NCBI GenBank assembly: GCA_025716815.1
Contig: JAIXMN010000031.1
Coordinates: 62,001 to 126,000, forward strand
Source of the DNA: Dichotomocladium elegans
Lineage: Eukaryota > Mucoromycota > Mucoromycetes > Mucorales > Lichtheimiaceae
Length of the DNA stretch: 64,000 nucleotides
Direction: 5' to 3'
The notes under the pieces were generated by a model. The model had not been told where the DNA came from and did no database searches. It was given only the letters and a program-made list of their open reading frames with translations. Shown here in pieces: positions 46,403 to 56,641 of this stretch. The position numbers and the translations under genes are program-made. Position 1 is the first letter of the stretch. The number at the start of each line of letters is the position of its first letter.

Positions 46403-47101
46403 TTATGCGCCTCCTCTTTCGTCTTTTTTCTTCTGCTTAGCAAGGCTTTTATCCTCACATCTCCTTGGCGAGGGAACAGTACATGTTGCTATTAGGATGA
46501 CGTGACACTGCGAGGCTGATAGAATTAGAAATTGGCTAATATATACAATTTTATCTAACGGTTGCGTTCTGAATACATCAGAATCTCGTAACGAAAGCTG
46601 CATATGGAAGCCCTGGCGTAGTTTTCCATAGCATAGTTGTATTCGGATGAGAACGATCCTTTCGTAACGGACGGCGTCAAAACAAGGAGAAATCACAGCG
46701 ATGGGATTCCATATTGTGTGCCCCACGATGGAAGGAAACACATACCATTTCCATGGCAATCGATGCCTGTCGTCCAGGGCATATGAGACTTGTGATGAAA
46801 TACTATCCTTTTGTTTTCCAAAATAAACATCGCAAAGAAGGAAAATTATGACGCATATAAGACAATCTGGCGCACAGAAGAGCTGGCGCAGAACAGAGAC
46901 GACTCTGTTTCTTCTACTATTCAATCTGAAAACGGGGAAAGCTGGGAAAAACGTGAGACGTTATTACGAAGCACCATTACAATAATGGAAGAAGACTATA
47001 CATACCTACCTTGCCCAATATTAATGGTCAGATCTACTTGTATCATCATAGTTTAGGTTCAGTAGCTTTTCAGCGATTTGGCCGTCAATCCGTGTTATCA
47101 T
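46403..47101 (-). CDS. Small five-exon gene, unknown function
   Basis: Exons, read downwards: 47101-47038, 46913-46853, 46807-46746, 46658-46560, 46515-46403, giving 132 residues. Phases close at every junction, which is unlikely by chance over four introns. The protein starts MITRIDGQIAEKLLNLNYDD, continues with SSVRQIVLYAIVFHHKSHMP and DCHGNGSFSSEYNYAMENYARAS, then CSFRYEILMYSERN, and ends in a basic tail (SLAKQKKKDERGGA). Four cysteines and five histidines lie in the centre, but no zinc motif was recognised. It starts 85 bases from ZNHIT2 on the opposite strand, a tight divergent pair. A 173-codon TTG-started frame overlaps it and is judged false. Support is splice logic only. Confidence 0.48.
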
Positions 47102-47186
47102 CCTGTACTTCACCTCTTTAAAGCCGCCACCCAATTTCACCCTAACTCCGATCTGCAAAGCTTTTTTTGGAGCCGAGCTTCCTGGA

Positions 47187-48516
47187 ATGACTAGTTTACA
47201 GATCGTAGAACGAAATGAAGACGAAATACCCGTAAAGACATCGGAGATCCTCTGCCAAATGTAAGCATTTCAATGGAAAAAAAGGGAAAGAGGTCATCGT
47301 GACAAATACACGCAGTGCGTATATAAAAGTCTTAACGCTGCCATATTTTACCCTTTTCCCCTCATTGGACAGCTGCCAAAAGCAGTTCTCGAATTATCTA
47401 TGCCCACGCTGCAATCTCCGTTATTGCTCATTAGCTTGCTATCGCGATGGACAACACGCAGACTGCGCCGAATCTTTCTATAAAGACAGCGTTCTTGCTG
47501 AGATCGACAGCAAAGTGGATCCTGCGCAGCGTAATCAGATGATCGAGACTCTTCGGCGTTTCGAAGCTGAAAATGAAGCTTCAAGCTTAATTCTGACGGA
47601 CCGCGATGGCGACGATGATGACGATGAGGAGGAGGAGGAAGAAGATATTGCCCAACGACTCGCCCATCTTGATATCGAGACAGCTGACGCGGAAGCGCTC
47701 TGGGCACGCTTGACACCAACTGAAAGGCGCGAGTTTGAAGAGTTGATCAGGAACCGCTCTGCGTCTGATATCGACCATCTTCTTGAATACGGCGGTCCTT
47801 GGTGGACAATACCTGTCGCCAAAATTTCAGCTCTCGACGACGAAGACGAAAATGGAAACACAGTACCTGAATTGCCTGATACAGACCAAATCTCTGCAGC
47901 CATTCTTTTCTCCAAGAAACGGCCGCATCCGGATCTGCTGTACCACTGGTTAAGCATCCTGATGAGCTATTGTTACATTGTCCGCCAATGGATGGGCTCG
48001 ATTCGGGACGATATTCCAGCCACGATTCAGTGTTTGCAGGAGCAATCCATTCTCTTTGCGCCAACGCAGATTCAGTTCTCCAGTATCGAGGACGTCCTTA
48101 TCGATATCATGACACGAAGCGCCGCCGACCATAATGCTAACGATAGAGACATGACTGAAACAGTGGCGCTGCTTCTTGATGATATCACCATCCTCCTGTC
48201 GACTTCGGACTATACCCTGCGAGCCATGGCGGACCTCGAACGGTTACTTAAAGAAGCTCGAATACGTGGAATGAAAAAGCAGCTCTTTATAGCGGAAAAG
48301 AAGGCAGCTTATTTCGTTGCCTTCACGGCCTATTTGATGGAGCATACTCCTATCCGGAAGAAGATCGAACTAGAAACGATCGTGGAACGGGACCGGATAC
48401 GGATGGAAAAGACGGTGATACGGACGACGGAACGGGCAGCATGCATGGCAATGAATCAGCAGCAACAGTCTCAGCCATCACCGAAGATTACCATAGAGCA
48501 AACGAAGGATGCATAG
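47187..48516 (+). CDS. ZNHIT2-like HIT zinc-finger protein
   Basis: Exons 47187-47260 and 47373-48516, 405 residues. The short first exon ends in the first zinc ligand, and splicing gives the HIT finger ILCQICQKQF, LCPRCNLRYCSLACYRDGQHADC (cysteines plus a late His/Cys). An acidic run (GDDDDDEEEEEED) and a large helical C-terminal domain follow, with LTPTERREFEELIR, PWWTIPVAKI and LSILMSYCYIVRQW, the signature of ZNHIT2 and its plant and fungal relatives. ZNHIT2 links the R2TP/RUVBL chaperone to assembly of the U5 snRNP and other complexes. The role here is inferred from family. Confidence 0.9.
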
Positions 48517-49157
48517 TAGGATTGGTTCGTGGGATTTGACGTAAATAGAATTGATGTCCTATGACGTTGTGCCTTTCGGGATCTGCGTGTGAAAATGCGT
48601 TGTGTGTTTGGCGGAAAAGAGAAGGTGAGATTATTAAAAAATGCGCCACTTGTTTGTTTTTCAAACATGTGGGCGAATGTTTAGGTCACGGGGCGACGCG
48701 GCCAGACAATGGCACTATCGGGTGGATGTGGTTTTATGCTTTCCTTTTTTCTGAGAACGGTGATAAGGGTTAGGGACAGGCATGATCACAAGGGAGGAGT
48801 GGAAGGCTTCATCTATACAGCTAGCGATGCGCGAATAAGAAAAAAAAAAGACTATGCTTTAATACATGGCAGAAGTGCATCGGATCATACCACCCTGAGA
48901 CTGCCGATGCAGATGATGCTGTTTGATCGCGCGTATAATGCAACTGAAGCAAAGGAGTGAATTAAGCTCTTCATACTCGGATGAGATTGTGCTAATAGAA
49001 AAAGGGCAGGTTCGAAAGAAGAGTTATAAACAGAAATCCATTTACTCCTTGCTTTTTTTAAACTTTTTTCTTGCCTTTTATTAAACCCATCTTTCTTTCT
49101 TTGCGCTCTTTCCCTCCCTCCTCTCTCTCTCTCTCTTCTTCCCCTATCTCCTTCCCA
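48517..49157. other. Intergenic region
   Basis: Between ZNHIT2 and the pseudokinase gene, both on plus. An antisense Arg/Glu/Lys-rich frame (48885-49202) reflects the CT-rich leader (49080-49150) of the downstream gene. No gene was recognised. Confidence 0.5.
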
Positions 49158-50937
49158 ATGAGATGGCGGCGCCACCATGAGGGTATCCTCAGCTGGATCC
49201 ACAGACGACTTCTATCAGTGATTTCTCCTCTTAATAACAAAAGCCCAAAGACGTCGAGTGTTTCGTCCAGAGCCTCATTGGCATCAACAAGACCATCGAC
49301 GTGCCACTGGCGCCACCTTTCCCCTGAATACCCCCCTCTGCCTTCGATCAAGGTCGAAGATGACTTGAATGAGCAATACACCGCATGCTTTGACGATATC
49401 TCTGTCGAGGTAAACAAGAAGTATACCAACGTGTGTATGGACGAGTGCACGTGCAAAAAAAAAGGAAGGGAATGAATGGGAGAGAATGTGTGTTTGATCG
49501 AATGCACATGTATGCACAATTCACACACAGACATGCACACATACAACCATTCAACCTAGCCATTTGCCTTTACTTATATGCCTCCTCACCCTTTTCTCTT
49601 TTCCCTTTCTATTGCTTTCTTTTGTCATAGCCTACCAGCCACCTCCAACGATCATCCTACGTAACTCTGTCGCCTGCTGACCGAACACTCTATACTATAC
49701 CAGAAGAGACCATGGATACGTCGTCGTCAATTACCTTTCGATCCTCCCTCGACTGGATCAAGGATGAGCCGCCTCAGGACTCGTTGTTTGATCCTGGATG
49801 GGTAGGAAACGAGGAATTTACGCGCCGAACGTTCACCAAGATGGCCCAGGTCGCCAGCTTACACCGGGTTCCGCCATCAGACAACCACGGTGGTAACTGC
49901 CGTTGTGACATGGAACTACTACTCGATCCAGACCATCAACTGCGCTTCGTCTGTCTCCAAAACAGCGAGGGTGTTGACTGTTGGCGATTTCACGGGTAAG
50001 TGAAAAGAGAAGCCCGTCCACCCACCCTTCTCTGTCTGCTCTATATTCTTCCACATGTATATATAAATATATCAGCAACTAGATTTGTATATTCCTCTTT
50101 CTTTGCGTATACTGTATCTCCTACCTCGCACCTATAACCCGTGTATTACATATCCAATTCTTGCTTGTATTTCTATTATTGCCTACGCCTCTTTCCTCAT
50201 GCCATATTATACAATACAGCGAATCAAGTTTATTCATCTGTGCATCTTTCTCTCTCTCTTACTCTCTCTTTCTCTATGTATATCCATATATCTCGCGATC
50301 ACCGCCAATAAAAGAATCTCTCAATACATCCCACCCGAGGTCGCATCAAAAGGTATTTACATACAAAAGGCGGGCGACGTATGGGCGCTAGGAATCTGTC
50401 TCTACCGGATGCTTGTCGGGCATTATCCCTTTCGCGCTCCAAATGACAAGCTGCTCTTCGAAAAGATGGCCAAGGCAGATTTTCACATCCCACATCATCT
50501 GTCTGAAGGTAAGCCTCTCCTCCTACCTTCCCCTCGTACACGTCACCTACGAACAGTATGCTAGCTAGCCATGTATACACCGACCATCTGGTACTTCTTT
50601 AACACATTGAAACATACGTGCAGACGCTAAAGATCTATTACAACGGATGTTGGCACCTTTATCGGAACGCGCGTCGCTTGACCTCATCCTTCACCATCGT
50701 TGGCTCAGGCTCTATGATAATGCTTCTTACCCCGCACAACAGCAGCGTGTGCATGACTCGCTTGCTTCTTCTGCAGCCCCAGCCCCTCATACTCTCCCTG
50801 CATCCTTCCCTCCACCACATCGTTTCAAGTTCGCCGTGCATTGGCCCTATACCCTTGCACGCGCCATGATAATCTTTCTGCGTGGCCCTTATGCGCCGCC
50901 CGAAAACATTCATTCGGACCTCATGCCTCCCCCTTGA
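49158..50937 (+). CDS. Kinase-fold protein with C-lobe only (pseudokinase)
   Basis: Exons 49158-49409, 49631-49995, 50315-50508, 50624-50937, giving 374 residues. The C-lobe is unmistakable: YIPPEVASKGIYIQKAGDVWALGICLYRMLVGHYPF matches kinase subdomains VIII-IX with the conserved Asp, and AKDLLQRMLAPLSERASLDLILHHRWL matches X-XI. Upstream no Gly-rich loop or VAIK Lys is visible. Where HRDxKxxN should be, the protein reads GNCRCDMELLLDPDHQLRFV, and DFG is absent. It is therefore almost surely inactive, recalling Tribbles pseudokinases, which act as scaffolds for ubiquitin ligases. The N-terminal 160 residues and the Pro-rich C-terminus have no known domain. The intron at 49996-50314 is long (319 nt). 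Confidence 0.75.
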
Positions 50938-51022
50938 CTTGACAGCTTGTACATTAAACCATGAATAGGAATTGCATCAATTTTAGGGGCTCTTGGCCTT
51001 TCCTTCAATCTACAGCGGTATT

Positions 51023-52093
51023 TTACTGAGACTTGCCGTTCTTGCTCTTTTCCTTGTTTGCATAGATCATTGTCGTGAAAGGACTGATAAACACGCAAAA
51101 AAAATGAGTATATCACGTATCAGTGCCCGCTCTCCTGCCTCCCACTATTCTTACCCTTCAAACAACAAGGCAATCTGGTAAACCACATAGACAATGACCG
51201 ACAAGAAAATACCGGCGGGGCTCGCGTGCCTGCATAGGTAGATTTTTTCCCGTTATTTTGATGCTTTGTCAAAAACTAACCCAAGTCGCCTCTCATTTTA
51301 TCTTTTTAACTTACCACAGAGCGGTTGCCAAGAAATTAAGTGTCGAGCCGACATACATGGGGTTATCGCAGACGTTAAAAGGGAAGCCAGTAACGCGCTC
51401 GTCCATCAGAATGCCAAAGTAGTCGCCTATCAATACAGAGTCATGAACATCAGACATGGTTCTTGTAGAATGGATCCCTCTCTCTCTCTCTCCCGAGGGA
51501 AACCACGGGTCGGTCGCAACACGCTCGCCAACCCCAGAAGAAACGAACTTACCAAGGTAGGTACCAGTGACACCCAAGGCATACATAGAAGTGAGAACCA
51601 AAACGCCACCAACGGCAAACAAGACGACGGCTGCAGCCTGGACAAGAGGACTCTCGAGGGCTGGATGGGTAGGTTGATTGTCAAGAGCCCAAGTATACCT
51701 ATTTTTGTTTTGTTTTTTTTTAAAAAAAAAAAAAGAGGAAGAGTGAGCCAACATTCTATTTCCTTCACCCTTTCCTGTTTTATCTACCCATTGATAAGGC
51801 TTACAAATAATCGCGAATAATACCAATGGAGAAGATAGTAACTGCCAGCGCATAGCAGCCTCGGTAGGCATTACCGCCAGCGAGCTTGGTGAGGACATGA
51901 GAACGGTATTCTATTGACGTGGAAGATAACATCATCACGTGAAAAAAGGGTCAGTAGCTTTCGAAGTCAGCAAAGGGTGAATAGACCGTGTTTTACCAGC
52001 ACGCGCTACGGTATTCCAGAAAATAGGGTTGAAGAAAATATTGGCGAGCACATAGTAAAAGGTTGGTTGGGAGAAGTCAATGTAGTCCAACAT
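51023..52093 (-). CDS. Phospholipid N-methyltransferase, OPI3/PEMT type
   Basis: Six exons, read downwards: 52093-51997, 51910-51805, 51698-51553, 51426-51315, 51229-51155, 51083-51023, giving 198 residues, close to yeast Opi3. Four membrane helices are seen. Motifs of the family include NIFFNPIFWNTVAR, EYRSHVLTKLAGG with RGCYALAV, GDYFGILMDERVTGFPFNVCDNPMYVGS (the SAM-binding signature) and a C-terminal ALLFEGPFTTMIY. The enzyme adds the last two methyl groups in the ER route from phosphatidylethanolamine to phosphatidylcholine. The transcript's intron 3 has an A/T homopolymer pair near 51710-51735. Confidence 0.92.
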
Positions 52094-52299
52094 GATGGGG
52101 AAAGAGAAAGGATCGCGTAAAAGAATGAGGGAAGGAAGAGAAAGAGGAAGAAGAAGAGATAAAAAGTGGTGGGGTAGGATTTGATGCGCCGGTCGGAACG
52201 CGGCGGGGAGGGCGAGATTTAAGGTTCATTAGGGCCCAACAAGTTGAATGGTCTCTCCAAGAAAGCCTGTTTGACAAGCCACTTGTTCTTTTGTTTTAC

Positions 52300-53040
52300 A
52301 TGTCCAATGCCCGTGCTACTTCACTCCTAAAACCATACTTGAGAAAGCTTGTTCTGCAAACCCATCCTGACTTCTTCCAGCGTAATCCGACAAAAGGAAA
52401 GCAGAATGCCCAGTCGCTTCAACGTCTTTATGCCGTGCTCAATCCCATTTTAAATCAAGGCGAGCCGAACGACACCATTCACCGCGCAGAAGAGCCGATG
52501 GAATTAAAGTTTTACAGCAAACGCAAAGACGACCGGCTGGTCACATCGACGTTTGATCCGGCGCCGCCGACGCCATGGCATACGGTGGCCTCCCTGTTCC
52601 AGCTGTGCAAGCAGCTTGACATTCAAGTCCAGACGTCGGATGAAGATGCATGCCAGGCGATGATAGATGCTGCAGCTGAGAAGAATAAGCGCCGCAGCAT
52701 GAACTACAAGAGTCTCCGCGCCGAATTTGCGCGAGCCTTTTATGAGAATGAACAGAAAGGACAACAGCACGACCCGCGAAGAACAGGAGCGTGGACAAGA
52801 GACGAGATCTTGATGAACCGTCAGTTGACGTTCGCGTCGGGTGTGAACCGCGACCAGTTCGCGTCCATGCTTTCAAAGAGCATGCCGCAGCTTCAGCCAC
52901 GCCTTTGGTGGGGCCAGCTCCCGATCCTCGTGGTACCGCCCAAGAGCACGCTCCCGTCACCGGAACGTGTCAAGGGCATCCTCATTTTTTCGTCGGACAT
53001 GGACACTGCAGGTAGCTTGATGGATGCCACCGTGGGATGA
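52300..53040 (+). CDS. DUF4460 / TCAIM-like J-type protein
   Basis: Single open frame of 246 residues from the ATG at 52300; an upstream TTG is ignored. The N-terminus resembles the DUF4460 domain of the mitochondrial protein TCAIM: LLKPYLRKLVLQTHPDFFQRNP, then AQSLQRLYAVLN, a J-domain-like helix pair with HPD. The rest matches the following DUF4461-type region less clearly. Human TCAIM is mitochondrial; the start here (MSNARATSLLKPYLRKL) is basic and could serve as a targeting helix. The extreme C-terminus is uncertain: GTAGCT at 53011 could be a donor leading to a different, shorter end. Confidence 0.68.
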   Translation: MSNARATSLLKPYLRKLVLQTHPDFFQRNPTKGKQNAQSLQRLYAVLNPILNQGEPNDTIHRAEEPMELKFYSKRKDDRLVTSTFDPAPPTPWHTVASLFQLCKQLDIQVQTSDEDACQAMIDAAAEKNKRRSMNYKSLRAEFARAFYENEQKGQQHDPRRTGAWTRDEILMNRQLTFASGVNRDQFASMLSKSMPQLQPRLWWGQLPILVVPPKSTLPSPERVKGILIFSSDMDTAGSLMDATVG

Positions 53041-53295
53041 AATCAACAGCAGAAATTGATTAAAGGATATCGTGAACAATAGCGCTGAAAGACTATCTTG
53101 AAGCTCATCTTACCAGCAAGAAGCAAGAGTACCAGGAGCTTTTCCAGAAAAAAGGGAAAATAATACGCTAGAAGACCAACCACACCCCCCAATTTTATAA
53201 GGACTCCAATCTCCCTCCCCCGTTCCCCTATTTTTCTTTTTTTTTTTTTTTGCACAGAAAAGATCAGCTGGGTCTTCCTTTGTTTTAAAGCATCA

Positions 53296-54205
53296 ATGAA
53301 GATCCACTTTGCTTTCCTTTTTGCAGTTATCATCCTTTCAACATTAACATCGGCATGTGAGCCGGAATGCCGCCACGCCATCGCGAAAGCTTTCTCGGAG
53401 CGGTACCTTGAGGTTGTGCAGGATGCTTTAGATGACTTGCAAGGCACGCTGAATGTCAACCTTGGGATGGTTCCCATACCCGACCAGCTAACAGAGGTCA
53501 TTCCCTCCAGGAATGTCCTTGATGGTATCCGGACGACGGTAGAAGACGGAATTGAAGGTTTCATGGATTTGCTGAAATCGGGCAATGAGACGCTGGAGAA
53601 GAACATTTATTTTGTCATGTTTGCAAGCGACGCTCCGTTCAAGGGCGACTGCAACAATCCGCCTCGGTTAGAACGGAAGATGCCCCCACACGGCGAGTCT
53701 TGGACATTGGATGAGTGTAAGAGCTCAGCGACAATGATACTAGAGGACAGGACTGATGAATGCTGAAACCTTTAGGCGAGCGCATGGATTATATCTGTGG
53801 TAATCCGCCTTCCATTTGCCACTTTCTGAGCGAGGTAATGTATTGCGTGTTTTTTTTTTCTGGGTAGCTGATAGGGCTGTTGTGTAGATCAAGGAGAGGA
53901 TCGTTAGTGCCTTGACCCGCCGCTTGAAGCAGGATGTCCAGTTCGGATCTGGCCGGCTTTTTCAGAAACTGGCACCGGCCGTCAAAGAATGTGTGCGATC
54001 GATCATCACCGAGTACGGCGCCGGCTCGCTTCTCAAGGATCCGAGTGTGATGGCTTACATAAATGTCCTCGTCACGGACATGATGAAGGACCTTGATGCA
54101 TGGTCAAATACGCGAGTTGAACATCTCTGCATTTCAGACAACAAGCAGGACCTTTGCAGCGGATGGGATGAAGCGTTGATCACCGAGATTTTACGATGGC
54201 CTTAA
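53296..54205 (+). CDS. Secreted cysteine-containing protein, unknown function
   Basis: Exons 53296-53716, 53776-53834, 53888-54205, giving 265 residues. The N-terminus is a typical signal peptide (MKIHFAFLFAVIILSTLTSA) followed at once by CEPECRHAIAKAFS. About ten cysteines are spread over the protein (DECERMDYICGNPPSICHF in the second exon, VEHLCIS and DLCSGW near the end), consistent with disulphides outside the cell. The rest looks helical and mildly acidic, with one NET glycosylation site. No enzyme motif is seen. Similar secreted proteins beginning CEPECR may be common in Mucorales, but that is from memory and unverified. Confidence 0.65.
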
Positions 54206-54317
54206 AATAAAGCCTCGCCTACATTTATGGATATCTCGGGACCTCATTTGTTGATTTTATTTCATTTATGTACACAATGAGCTGCTGTTAATCAATGCTG
54301 GACTGGAGGGCGAAAGA

Positions 54318-56443
54318 TCATTTGCGGCGAGCTAGCAGCGCAGCGGCATCACGAAGGTCAAAATAGGTGGCAGCAAAGTTGGCACAGGTGCAGCCGACTT
54401 CGTAATCAATGGCGCGTAAAAAATGACGCTCGATCTTGTTGCTAAGCGAGAGCATGTGTGTATAAGCGGGAGGGGAAGCCTACTTTTTTTTTTTTCTTTT
54501 AGGGGAGATAGCACTTACACCAGCGGGATGTCGAGTTCTGGGAAGATCTGGACAAAGTCGCTGTTGTACACGGCGCAATCGTCCCACACCTTGACGGCAA
54601 GCAGCATGCCTGCCAGCACAATGAATCGCCAGTTGATATCGCAGAGGGCCTGACCTGATTTGCGGAGCATGCGTTCCACATAAATATAGGTGAGGATGGC
54701 GTGTTCGGATGTCAACTATAGCTGTGTTAAATAACAAGGCATGAAAGTAAAGAAAGACAGCTGTTATTACCTCGCCACACTCAAAGACGTAAGCAATCTG
54801 ATCAAAGATGTCCTCGGGTGTTGTCAGCGGCTGGATGTCAAACAATTTATCTCGGAGGTGCAGCATTGGGCTACCACTGAACGCGTCCTCGTCGTACTCG
54901 AAGAACCCGTCCTGATGATTCAGTTGGATGATCCGAAACAGGGCAGCTGTGACACTTTGGCAAAGATTGTCAGCGATCTAATGAAAGAAAGAAAGAGAGG
55001 GCGCACAGATCAGATTTACCGATGAAGATTCGCCTCGAGCTTATCTGGATTTTGCTGCTGGTCGTGGAACCGTTGGTGCCATTGCTGGAGGTCATAAAAC
55101 GTGGTTGGCTTGACATTCGCATGGAGCGGACGTCGGTTCATAGGGGACGATGACGCGGACGAGGGCGATGCCTGCTGCGGCTGCGGCTGCTGCCTCTGGT
55201 TGCCCTTCTTTTGCTGGCGTGTCATGCCCATCTTGATATACGGCACCGACTGCTCCCGCAATAAGTCCATGTCTGTCTTGCTATGCTGAACAGGTTTACG
55301 GGGAATGATCTTCTCCTCGCCCCGTGGCCGCCAGATTTCCTCGTCTTCCCAGCTCGATCGGGGATGCTTCCTTTGGACCGTCATGAAGGATTCCATGGAC
55401 ACAGTCGATGCGAGCGTCATCACCGACCGCCTCCTGCTGCTGCTGTTGCTGCTGCTGTTGCTTCTTCTGTACTTGTTCCGGCTGTACACTTCAGACGGCG
55501 GCTGAAGCATCGGTGGAAGGAAGACTGCAGGTGCAGCCGTAGGAGCAAGATGACGGCCACTCTTGGCGATGGTATCATTATTATTATTACTATTCGCAGG
55601 AGGTGCTTCATCCTCTGCTGCTGGTAAAGGGAATGCTGTAGTTACTTTTTTAATCACAGAAAGTCCTAGCTTGTTCAAGAAGCCTGAAATGGTGGTCGTT
55701 GCACGGGGCATGGACTGCACGATCGTATTCGTGGCAGCAGCAACAGCAGCAGCACCTCCATCATCGCATCTCATGTTCATTGAAGAAACAGCCGAAGCAT
55801 TGAGCGTTTTCCTAAAAGAAGTCGCCGTCGAGGATGGCGTCGCTGACAACATGACAAGGTCTTCATCACGTCCAACTTCCCTTCTTGATGCCAGAATGGG
55901 CTGCTGTAACGACGATGACCAGGCAGGAGAGGTAGAAGAAGAAGAACAAAAAGAAGCAACTGCTGCTGCTGCTGCTGCTGCTGTCGAATCGGAAATATCC
56001 TGATGGGAGGGGAAAACAGCAGGCTTCTTTCTTGAGAACGAATCCAGAAACCATCTCGAAAGCTTCGATCGGGTCATGGATCGCGACATCAGCTGCTGCT
56101 GCTGCTGTAGGTGAGCTCCTTTACTCATGTGCGACGTTTCATTGCCATCGTCTGATGATGCGGACGTTGTGACCCAATTCTGAAGAAGTTCCATGCAAAG
56201 GGGTAGTGTTTGCAAGGATAATTCATCCGCGAGTATCCGTTCAAGCCTAGGAATCGCATTCTCAATTTCCCGCGCAAGTGTGCCTTGGAGCGGCGGTGCC
56301 TGGACATGGACTGTTGCTGTTGGGTGGCGATGACGGCGGCGACGGTTGTTTGCAGGCGTTGCTGCGGTACTATTATTCATCTCTGGATGGTATCGGTGAG
56401 TAGGAGCAGCGGCTTGGGATATAGAGTGGGATCGTCGAGGCAT
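54318..56443 (-). CDS. Cyclin-Y-like cyclin with long disordered N-terminus
   Basis: Exons, read downwards: 56443-55020, 54954-54771, 54715-54519, 54441-54318, giving 642 residues. The last 165 residues form a cyclin box of the cyclin Y type: TPEDIFDQIAYVFECGELTSEHAILTYIYVERML, WRFIVLAGMLLAVKVWDD, VYNSDFVQIFPEL, KIERHFLRAIDYEV and YFDLRDAA. Animal cyclin Y binds PFTAIRE kinases (CDK14/16) at membranes. The first 475 residues are low-complexity (Gln, Ala, Ser and basic) except for a leucine-rich helix, IPRLERILADELSLQTLPLCMELL, and an FLNKLGLSVIKKVTTAF stretch. The acceptor at 54955 was chosen because CG plus T closes the phase into the cyclin part. Confidence 0.82.
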
Positions 56444-56641
56444 ATATACAAGAGGGAAATAAAGGATGCGTGTGTATGGGTGCTGCTGCTGTATACGTGC
56501 ACTCTCTTTCTTTTTTTCCTTTATTATTATTATTTTTCTTTCTCTCCTCTTCTGGGCGGGTATCACCAAGAACGTATGTTCTGGGGGATTGTGGATTCTT
56601 ATATATATATTTTCAGGAATTTGACCAAATTGCTTTATCGA

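Noticed and set aside
46403..46924. 173-codon minus-strand frame
   Set aside because: Its first codon is TTG and it reads through three predicted introns; the spliced model explains the coding signal better.
53011..53100. Extra intron at the end of the DUF4460 gene
   Set aside because: A 43-nt intron from GTAGCT would give only five other residues before a stop; nothing in the sequence prefers it.
55563..56003. 146-codon plus-strand frame inside the cyclin Y gene
   Set aside because: Antisense to low-complexity coding sequence; no domain.
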